Assembly (NCBI GenBank): GCA_050114795.1
Contig: JASFRS010000027.1
Location: 1 to 19,607, forward strand
Direction: 5' to 3'
From: JASFRS01 sp050114795
Lineage (GTDB): Bacteria; Pseudomonadota; Alphaproteobacteria; Sphingomonadales; CAKZYD01
DNA: 19,607 nt
Numbering within the stretch: the first letter of the stretch is position 1; the number at the start of each line of letters is the position of its first letter. The notes beneath the pieces were generated by a model. That model ran no database searches and was not told where the DNA came from. It saw nothing but the letters and a program-made list of their open reading frames with translations. Positions 13,544-19,607 of the stretch are shown piece by piece. The position numbers and the translations under genes are program-made.

Positions 13544-15730
13544 TTAATCGCGCCGGCGACGACGGCGTGGTTTGTCATCGCCATCAGATTTGCCTTCACC
13601 ATCAGAGGCTTGTGCTTCTTCACGCACGATTTCCTCGCCCGTTTCCTGATCGACAGATTTCATCGACAAACGGACTTTACCACGATCATCAACAGCCAAA
13701 ACCTTGACTTTGACTTCCTGACCTTCAGAAACGATGTCAGAAACCTTCTCAACCCGATGCGGTGCTAGTTCAGAAATATGAACCAGACCATCACGGGAAC
13801 CGAGGAAGTTCACAAAGGCACCAAAGTCCACGATGTTCACGACTTTACCGTCGTAAATCACGCCAACTTCAGGCTCTGCCACAATGCCTTGGATCCACTT
13901 GATAGCAGCTGTAATGCTATCACCATCAGCGGAGGCCACTTTGATTGTGCCATCATCTTCAATATCCACTTTAGCACCGGTGACTTCGCAGATTTCGCGA
14001 ATGACTTTACCGCCGGTACCAATGACTTCTCGGATTTTTTCTTTATTGATTTTGATGGTTTCAATGCGCGGTGCATGGCGAGACAGTTCTTCACGCGCAC
14101 CACCCAGTGCTTTGTTCATCTCACCTAGGATATGGGCACGGCCGCCATTGGCTTGAGCCAACGCCTGAGACATGATTTCTTCAGTAATACCGGTGATTTT
14201 GATATCCATCTGCAAAGATGTGATACCTTTTTCCGTACCAGCCACTTTAAAGTCCATATCACCCAAGTGATCTTCATCGCCCAAGATATCTGACAGAACG
14301 GCGAAACGGTCGCCTTCTTTAATCAGACCCATAGCAATCCCGGAGACAGGACGTGTCAAAGGCACACCCGCATCCATCATCGCCAAGCTAGAACCGCAAA
14401 CGGTCGCCATGGAAGATGAACCATTGGATTCAGTAATCTCTGAAACCAAACGGATGGTGTAAGGGAAAGCTTCTTTTTCAGGCAATACGGCACGCAGTGC
14501 ACGCCATGCCAGCTTACCATGGCCAATCTCACGGCGACCGGTAAAGCCGATACGGCCCACTTCACCCACGGAATAAGGAGGGAAGTTATAATGCAGCATG
14601 AAATGCTCATGATAGCTGCCATCAAGCGCATCGATCAGTTGTTCATCATCGCCGGTACCCAATGTGGCCACAACCATGGCCTGGGTTTCACCACGGGTGA
14701 ACAATGCTGAACCATGGGAGCGCGGCAGAACTGTCACTTCTGAAACGATCGGACGGACCGTTTCCAGATCACGGCCGTCAATCCGCTTGCCAGTATCCAG
14801 AATTGCGCCACGCACAATGTCTTTTTCCAGCTTTTTCAGCAGATCAGAAATCAATTGAGGATCAACCGCATCATCGCCTTCCGCTGGGAAAGCTTCTTTA
14901 GTAGCGGTTTTCACTTCATTGATTTTGGCTACACGGTCTTGTTTGACGGTGATAGCATAAGCTTCACGCAGACCAGCCTCAGCCAATTCGGCAACCTTGG
15001 CTTTAAGCTCGGAATGATCCGGAGCTTCTGCCAGTTCCCAAGGCTCTTTCGCGCTTTCTTCGGCCAGATCGATAATCAGATCGATAACGGCCTGCATTTC
15101 CTTATGGCCATGCATGACAGCGCCAAGCATCACGTCTTCAGACAATTCCTTGGCTTCGGATTCAACCATCAACACCGCATCACGGGTGCCTGCAACGACC
15201 AGATCCAGGTCGGAAGTTTTTACAGCTTCCGTTGTCGGGTTTAAAACATATTCGCCATCAATATAGGCAACGCGCGCGGCACCAACCGGGCCCATGAAGG
15301 GCACACCGGAAATTGTCAGCGCGGCAGAGGCACCAACCATCGCCACGATATCGGGATCATTTTCCAGATCATGGCTGACAACAGTGCAGACAACTTGCGT
15401 TTCATTGCGGAACCCTTCCGGGAACAGCGGACGGATCGGACGGTCAATCAAACGAGACACCAAAGTCTCTTTTTCTGAAGGACGGCCTTCACGCTTAAAG
15501 AAGCCACCAGGGATTTTCCCAGCAGCATAAGTTTTTTCCTGATAATTCACAGTCAGGGGAAAGAAATCGATCCCGGGTTTTGCAGCTTTGGCAGCCACAA
15601 CCGTACATAAAACGGATGTTTCGCCCAATGTGGCCAATACGGCGCCATCAGCTTGACGGGCAATACGACCGGTTTCCAGAACCAGCTTACGCCCGCCCCA
15701 GTCCATTTCTTTAACGACTTTATTAAACAT
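13544..15730 (-). CDS. pnp: Polyribonucleotide nucleotidyltransferase (PNPase)
   Basis: This 728-residue phosphorolytic 3'-5' exoribonuclease is a core degradosome and RNA quality-control enzyme. The order is RNase PH domain 1 (about 1-230), an alpha-helical linker to about 320, RNase PH domain 2 with the acidic catalytic stretch ILGDEDHLGDMDF (about 482-494), the KH domain with GTGG (571-574), the S1 domain (VGVIYDGKVVNIVDFGAF), and a short acidic then Arg-rich tail ending RRRRRRD. I set the start at ATG 15730 (MFNKVVKEMDWGG) because AGGAAGG lies 7 bases upstream and PNPases begin here; the longer frame adds 16 unrelated residues. It is last in the infB-rbfA-truB-rpsO-pnp series, after a structured spacer. 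Confidence 0.98.
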   Translation of the reverse strand: MFNKVVKEMDWGGRKLVLETGRIARQADGAVLATLGETSVLCTVVAAKAAKPGIDFFPLTVNYQEKTYAAGKIPGGFFKREGRPSEKETLVSRLIDRPIRPLFPEGFRNETQVVCTVVSHDLENDPDIVAMVGASAALTISGVPFMGPVGAARVAYIDGEYVLNPTTEAVKTSDLDLVVAGTRDAVLMVESEAKELSEDVMLGAVMHGHKEMQAVIDLIIDLAEESAKEPWELAEAPDHSELKAKVAELAEAGLREAYAITVKQDRVAKINEVKTATKEAFPAEGDDAVDPQLISDLLKKLEKDIVRGAILDTGKRIDGRDLETVRPIVSEVTVLPRSHGSALFTRGETQAMVVATLGTGDDEQLIDALDGSYHEHFMLHYNFPPYSVGEVGRIGFTGRREIGHGKLAWRALRAVLPEKEAFPYTIRLVSEITESNGSSSMATVCGSSLAMMDAGVPLTRPVSGIAMGLIKEGDRFAVLSDILGDEDHLGDMDFKVAGTEKGITSLQMDIKITGITEEIMSQALAQANGGRAHILGEMNKALGGAREELSRHAPRIETIKINKEKIREVIGTGGKVIREICEVTGAKVDIEDDGTIKVASADGDSITAAIKWIQGIVAEPEVGVIYDGKVVNIVDFGAFVNFLGSRDGLVHISELAPHRVEKVSDIVSEGQEVKVKVLAVDDRGKVRLSMKSVDQETGEEIVREEAQASDGEGKSDGDDKPRRRRRRD

Positions 15731-15786
15731 CTCTATACCTTCCTGGGTAGATGCGATGGCCCTATGCCGATGTGTCATCTACCGGC

Positions 15787-15900
15787 CCACCCCCTACGGG
15801 TGGTGCTTCTATTTACGTTCAAACAGCATCCTTATTGATGCTGCCTGTCTTCATGCATCGCTGTTTAAATAACGACAATGGCGCGGAGTGTATCCGCGCC
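15787..15900 (-). promoter_or_regulatory. Hairpin-rich pnp leader RNA
   Basis: The 228-base rpsO-pnp spacer can form three hairpins on the pnp-sense strand, besides the one at 15923-15954. These are an 8-bp stem GGCGCGGA/TCCGCGCC with a 5-base loop (15880-15900), a 7-bp stem CAGCATC/GATGCTG with a 6-base loop (15824-15843), and a 6-bp stem CCACCC/GGGTGG (15787-15803). In E. coli, RNase III cuts a stem in the pnp leader and PNPase then represses its own synthesis. A similar role here is inference from position and structure. None of the three is followed by a convincing T-run. Confidence 0.55.
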
Positions 15901-15914
15901 ACCCAGTCTTTTGC

Positions 15915-15954
15915 AATAAAGGAAAACGCTTCACCAAATCCTGGGAAGCGTTTT
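15915..15954 (-). terminator. Terminator or attenuator after rpsO
   Basis: On the minus strand AAAACGCTTC (15945-15954) and GAAGCGTTTT (15923-15932) form a 10-bp stem with a 12-base loop, followed by TTTTCCTTTATT. It lies only 4 bases after the rpsO stop codon. Position and shape match a Rho-independent terminator that ends part of the rpsO transcripts, like t1 of E. coli rpsO, while others read into pnp. The tract is broken by CC, so readthrough is expected. Confidence 0.7.
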
Positions 15955-15958
15955 TCAA

Positions 15959-16228
15959 TTATTTCCGTAAGCCCAAACGTTCGATCAACGTTTTATAACG
16001 GCCTTCGTCTTTTTTCTTGAGATAGTCAAGAAGACGACGGCGTTTATTGACCATAACCAACAGACCGCGACGGCTGTGGTTATCTTTTGCATGGTCTTTA
16101 AAGTGACCGGTCAGATTGTTGATCCGTTCGGTCAAAATAGCGACTTGTACTTCGGGAGAACCAGTATCGCCATCTTGAGTGGCGTATTCTTTGATCAGCT
16201 CTTGCTTACGTTCAGCAGTTACCGACAT
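15959..16228 (-). CDS. rpsO: 30S ribosomal protein S15
   Basis: This 89-residue S15 begins MSVTAERKQELIKEYATQ and has the family core GDTGSPEVQVAILTERI, the SRRGLLVMVNKRRRLLDYLK helix and the C-terminus LGLRK. It binds the 16S rRNA central junction and bridges to 23S. Two in-frame ATGs stand 6 bases apart (16234 and 16228). I choose 16228 because AAGGA is 8 bases before it and only 2 bases before the first, and because 89 residues is the standard S15 length. The start lies inside the end of truB (17-base overlap), so its translation is probably coupled to truB. Confidence 0.97.
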   Translation of the reverse strand: MSVTAERKQELIKEYATQDGDTGSPEVQVAILTERINNLTGHFKDHAKDNHSRRGLLVMVNKRRRLLDYLKKKDEGRYKTLIERLGLRK

Positions 16229-17144
16229 CGACATTTTCCTTCATCTGAATATTAAACACGCGCACCGGTTTGATTATTCCCGATTTGGCTTCTGCGAGGG
16301 CGATAACATCACCGCCATGTTTCAAACAGATAAGCCCATCGGGTACGCCCCGGTGTTTGATGGTTTGGCCTGACTTTACCCGTCGGGCTTCCTCCATCAC
16401 CAGCGTCAGGGCCGGGATGTCGTCCAGCGCTGTCGCCATAGGTTGCAGGACTTCGTCCAGCGAAGCCGCCTTATTACGCAATTCCCCCAAAACATCCAGA
16501 GAAATCGCATCTTCAGCCTTTAATCCGCCTACGCGCGTACGCGACAAGGTACTAATGTGGCCATAACACCCCAATTCGCGGCCTAAATCCCGCGCCAATG
16601 CGCGTACATAGGTGCCTTTACCGCATTTCACCGCGAATCGAGTCTCATTTACATCGTCATTCACACGGGTGAATTCAAAGATTTCAACCGGGCGCGCAGG
16701 GATTTCCACCTTCTTACCCGCGCGCGCCAGATCATAAGCCCGTTCCCCATCAATTTTAATGGCGGAGAATGTGGGCGGAACCTGATCAATCACACCGGTG
16801 AAATTAGGGAGAAGGGCATCGATTTCATCCAAAGTCGGGCGCGCGTCAGACGTTTGCGTGACTTCACCTTCCTGGTCATCGGTATCGCGTTCTTCACCCC
16901 ATTTAACGGTGAACTCATAAGTCTTGGCCTGATCCATCACATAGGGGACAAGCTTCGTCGCTTCCCCCAAAGCGATAGGCAACACACCTGTCGCCATCGG
17001 ATCCAATGTGCCTCCATGTCCGACTTTGGCAGCATTTGTCAGCTTCTTGACCACAGCCACCGCATGGGCGGATGTCATGTCCAAATCTTTATAAAGATTA
17101 ATCCAGCCGTTGATGGCGAGACCCTTAGAACGACGACGGCCCAT
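16212..17144 (-). CDS. truB: tRNA pseudouridine(55) synthase TruB
   Basis: This 310-residue synthase makes pseudouridine-55 in the T-loop of tRNAs. The catalytic aspartate D48 sits in GHGGTLDPMATGVLPIALG, the number matching E. coli TruB. Other family elements are INGWINLYKDLDMTSAHAV at the start, PPTFSAIKIDGERAYDLAR, and the GKGTYVRALARDLGRELG motif. The C-terminal PUA-like region (about 240-310) includes RRVKSGQTIKHRG. The start ATG overlaps the rbfA stop by one base (TGATG), and the 3' end overlaps rpsO. The product should be soluble and cytoplasmic. Confidence 0.97.
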   Translation of the reverse strand: MGRRRSKGLAINGWINLYKDLDMTSAHAVAVVKKLTNAAKVGHGGTLDPMATGVLPIALGEATKLVPYVMDQAKTYEFTVKWGEERDTDDQEGEVTQTSDARPTLDEIDALLPNFTGVIDQVPPTFSAIKIDGERAYDLARAGKKVEIPARPVEIFEFTRVNDDVNETRFAVKCGKGTYVRALARDLGRELGCYGHISTLSRTRVGGLKAEDAISLDVLGELRNKAASLDEVLQPMATALDDIPALTLVMEEARRVKSGQTIKHRGVPDGLICLKHGGDVIALAEAKSGIIKPVRVFNIQMKENVDVGNC

Positions 17145-17539
17145 CAGTCCTCATCACCCTCTAAATCCTGTGCGACTTTGGGAGAGCGAAGGATGGCATC
17201 AATATGCCCCGCTTCATCAAAGCTTTCGTCCAGGCGAAAACGTAGACGTGGCGTGTATTTAAGACGCACCCGCTTGCCAACTTCACGGGCAATGGGGCCA
17301 GCCAGACGGTTTAGCGCATTAATGCTTTCTTCCCGGTCTTTCCCGCCCAAAGGCATGATAAAGGCCGTGGCATGACGCAGGTCTGGGGAACAACGTACTT
17401 CAGACACTGTGACCGACAGACTATCCAGTTCCGGTGCATGGAGGTCGCCACGGAACAATACTTCCGAAATGACCTGACGGATGCTTTCGCCCACACGCAA
17501 CAGGCGTAGCGAGGGCTGACCGCTTTCGCTTTTCTTCAT
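17144..17539 (-). CDS. rbfA: 30S ribosome-binding factor RbfA
   Basis: This 131-residue RbfA has the KH-like fold signatures: VGESIRQVISEVLFRG near the start, LDSLSVTVSEVRCSPDLRHATAFIMPLGG in the centre, and RLKYTPRLRFRLDESFDEAGHID near the end. RbfA helps late maturation of the 30S subunit, acting on the 16S rRNA 5' helix. AAGGTGG lies 4 bases before the ATG at 17539. The gene starts 33 bases after the infB stop and ends by overlapping the truB start by one base, so infB-rbfA-truB is one transcriptional unit. The short acidic C-terminus (DLEGDED) is normal for alphaproteobacteria. Confidence 0.97.
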   Translation of the reverse strand: MKKSESGQPSLRLLRVGESIRQVISEVLFRGDLHAPELDSLSVTVSEVRCSPDLRHATAFIMPLGGKDREESINALNRLAGPIAREVGKRVRLKYTPRLRFRLDESFDEAGHIDAILRSPKVAQDLEGDED

Positions 17540-17572
17540 CTTTCCACCTTGGAAAAGGGGTAAGGGGTGCCC

Positions 17573-19607
17573 TTAAAGCACCCGCTCCCGTTGCTCTTCC
17601 GAATAGACCTGAACTTCATCACCGGGTTTGATATCAGTGAAGTTTTCAAAGGTCATACCGCATTCAAGACCGTTGCGGACTTCTTCCACATCGTCTTTGA
17701 AACGGCGCAGATTGTTGATTTTACCGTTATAGACGATGACACCATCGCGCAGGATACGGGCTTTTTCGGCCCGGCGAATGACACCTTCGGTGACCATACA
17801 ACCAGCCGCGCGACCAGCCTTGCCAGCGGTAAATACATCTTTGATTTCCGCAGCACCAATAACGGTTTCCACAATTTCAGGGCCCAATTGACCAGCCATT
17901 GCGGCTTTCACGTCATCCACCAATTCATAGATGATGGAATAATATTTGACGGGAATGCCTTCTGCTTCCGCCAGCTCCCGGGCTTGACGATTGGCCCGCA
18001 CATTAAAGCCGATGATGGCGGCCTTAGAGGCTTTGGCCAATGAGATATCCGTTTCCGTAATCCCACCGACAGCGCTATGCAGCACCCGCACTTTAATCTC
18101 TTCATTGCCGAGATTTTCAAGGGCGGAACTAATCGCTTCCGCAGAGCCTTGAACGTCTGCTTTAACAACAACCGGATATTCTTCCGCTTTACCCTCTTTC
18201 AATTGTGAGAAGAGAGATTCGAAATTGGCGGGTGCAGCGCTGCGTTTTTGACGCAGTTGCGCCTGACGATATTCAGACACCTCACGAGCGCGGGCTTCAT
18301 TTTCCACAACGGCGAAATCATCACCGGCGGACGGTGTGCCTTGCAGACCCAAGACCTCAACCGGCTGCGCGGGACCTGCGGTTTTCACCTGCTGCCCACG
18401 GTCATCAATCAATGCCCGGACCCGACCCCATTCCGCACCGGCAACGAAGATATCACCGACTTTCAATGTGCCACGACGGACAAGAACAGTGGCAACAGGA
18501 CCACGGCCTTTATCCAGCTTAGCTTCAATGATGGTGCCTTCTGCATCGCGGTCGGGATTGGCTTTCAATTCAAGCAATTCAGCCTGCAGATGAAGCGCTT
18601 CCAACAGCTTGTCGATATTTTGGCGTTTCAGCGCAGAAACTTCGACTTCAAGCGTATCACCGGACATGGATTCTACAATCACTTCATGCTGCAGAAGTTC
18701 CTGACGTACGCGGTCGGGGTTCGCGCCTTCGCGGTCAATCTTATTGATAGCCACGATAATCGGTACTTCAGCGGCTTTCGCATGATGAATAGCTTCAATG
18801 GTTTGCGGCATGATGCCATCATCGGCTGCCACGACCAGCACCACGATATCCGTTACAGATGCACCACGCGCCCGCATTTGCGTAAAGGCGGCGTGACCCG
18901 GTGTATCGAGGAAAGTGATTTTATCACCAGATGGCACTTTCACCTGATAGGCGCCGATATGCTGGGTAATTCCACCAGCTTCGCCAGCCACCACATCGGA
19001 TGAACGAATGGCGTCAAGAAGTGAGGTCTTACCATGGTCAACATGGCCCATCACCGTCACAACCGGTGGACGGGCGACCATATCTTCATCACGGTCCTCT
19101 TCACCAGTCAGGCCGATTTCAACGTCCGAATCACTCACCCGTTTGATGATATGACCAAATTCGGTCACGACCAACTCAGCCGTATCCTGGTCCAAAGTCT
19201 GGTTGATGGTGGCCATCACACCCATGTTGAACAGGACTTTCACAACGGCAGCGGCTTTTTCCGCCATACGGTTGGCCAATTCCTGAACGGTAATCGCCTC
19301 AGGGACCACAACCTCACGCGCCTTCTTAGGCCCTTCGGCTTGAGCATGTTGCGCGGCTTTCTGCTTTTCACGCGCACGCTTCAGCGAGGCCATGGAGCGT
19401 GTCCGCCCGTCATCATCTCCGCCAAGTGCGCGGGTAACTGTCAGCTTACCCTTGCGACGCTCATCCATACGACGTGCAGGTTTAGCTGGTGCTGCGGGAC
19501 GTTTTTTCTCTTTTTCACGCTCACGCGCACGCTTTGGCTCATCACCGGCGTCCTCACGTGGTGCTGCAGGGGCGGGCTTTTTCGCAGGCGTTGCGGTTTT
19601 CTTAGCC
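17573..19607 (-). CDS. infB: Translation initiation factor IF-2 (partial, N-terminus outside window)
   Basis: The frame is open to the window edge. The internal ATG at 19468 is not the start: 46 more codons upstream read as an Ala/Pro/Lys/Arg/Glu-rich linker (AKPARR just before it), as expected of alphaproteobacterial IF2. From ATG 19468 the order is IF2 N-terminal/linker, the IF2_N motif VVPEAITVQELANRMAEKAA, then the GTPase domain with G1 MGHVDHGKTS, G3 DTPGHAAF, G4 NKID, and G5 SALKRQN. The C-terminal domains end in GLECGMTFENFTDIKPGDE, the fMet-tRNA-binding C2 region. IF2 places initiator tRNA in the P site. The stop lies 33 bases before rbfA. About 678 codons are visible; a full protein should be some 850-950. 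Confidence 0.97.
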   Translation of the reverse strand, partial: AKKTATPAKKPAPAAPREDAGDEPKRAREREKEKKRPAAPAKPARRMDERRKGKLTVTRALGGDDDGRTRSMASLKRAREKQKAAQHAQAEGPKKAREVVVPEAITVQELANRMAEKAAAVVKVLFNMGVMATINQTLDQDTAELVVTEFGHIIKRVSDSDVEIGLTGEEDRDEDMVARPPVVTVMGHVDHGKTSLLDAIRSSDVVAGEAGGITQHIGAYQVKVPSGDKITFLDTPGHAAFTQMRARGASVTDIVVLVVAADDGIMPQTIEAIHHAKAAEVPIIVAINKIDREGANPDRVRQELLQHEVIVESMSGDTLEVEVSALKRQNIDKLLEALHLQAELLELKANPDRDAEGTIIEAKLDKGRGPVATVLVRRGTLKVGDIFVAGAEWGRVRALIDDRGQQVKTAGPAQPVEVLGLQGTPSAGDDFAVVENEARAREVSEYRQAQLRQKRSAAPANFESLFSQLKEGKAEEYPVVVKADVQGSAEAISSALENLGNEEIKVRVLHSAVGGITETDISLAKASKAAIIGFNVRANRQARELAEAEGIPVKYYSIIYELVDDVKAAMAGQLGPEIVETVIGAAEIKDVFTAGKAGRAAGCMVTEGVIRRAEKARILRDGVIVYNGKINNLRRFKDDVEEVRNGLECGMTFENFTDIKPGDEVQVYSEEQRERVL

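Noticed and set aside
15731..15778. Longer N-terminus for PNPase
   Set aside because: The extra 16 residues are unlike PNPases, and AGGAAGG is correctly spaced for the ATG at 15730.
18248..19003. 251-residue + strand frame antisense to infB
   Set aside because: It lies wholly inside the strongly conserved infB GTPase coding region and is a shadow of its codon pattern; no start signal or known motif.
19469..19607. Low-complexity Ala/Pro/Lys/Arg segment as a repeat or separate gene
   Set aside because: It is in frame with infB and is the normal flexible linker of alphaproteobacterial IF2.

Overview
The window is a stretch of chromosome from an alphaproteobacterium, probably of the Rhodospirillales or a related order with moderate GC. 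The evidence is gene order: rpsT beside dnaA, mutM divergent from ubiE-ubiB-coaBC-dut, and the infB-rbfA-truB-rpsO-pnp ribosome/RNA-decay block. Protein details agree: the long Ala/Pro/Lys/Arg-rich IF2 linker, the MutM C-x4-C zinc finger and the S20/S15 sequences. I cannot name a genus. I see no insertion sequence, phage gene, CRISPR array, tRNA or rRNA, and no frameshifted gene.

Layout. 1-611 (+): the 3' end of a small zincin-like gene, then a GFA-type zinc protein that converges on dnaA with only 5 bases between. 617-3257 (-): rpsT with its own strong promoter and terminator, then an unusual single-domain rhodanese gene with a TTG start, then dnaA. The roughly 390-base gap between the rpsT terminator and the rhodanese holds a perfect DnaA box and a dyad with two GANTC sites. 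3364-5517 (-): mutM, a small exported protein of unknown function, and an enoyl-CoA hydratase. 5577-10326 (+): a tightly packed run, ubiE-ubiB-coaBC-dut-moeB-like, linking ubiquinone synthesis, CoA synthesis, dUTP removal and sulfur-carrier activation. 10323-11309 (-): a glyoxylate/hydroxypyruvate-type reductase, divergent from an exported SH3-domain protein (11444-11941, +). 11959-13356 (-): a long nitronate-monooxygenase-like flavoprotein with a C-terminal cysteine cluster. 13544-19607 (-): pnp, rpsO, truB, rbfA and the 3' part of infB, transcribed right to left with very short spacings, except for a hairpin-rich rpsO-pnp spacer.

Most genes are core housekeeping: replication initiation, DNA repair and dUTP clearance, translation and ribosome assembly, RNA turnover, quinone and CoA synthesis. 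No clear undescribed multi-gene system is visible. The points most worth a second look are the cysteine module on the flavin oxidoreductase, the structured rpsO-pnp spacer, the regulatory region upstream of rhodanese-dnaA, the zincin-like end with a broken HExxH motif, and the small exported protein between mutM and the enoyl-CoA hydratase.
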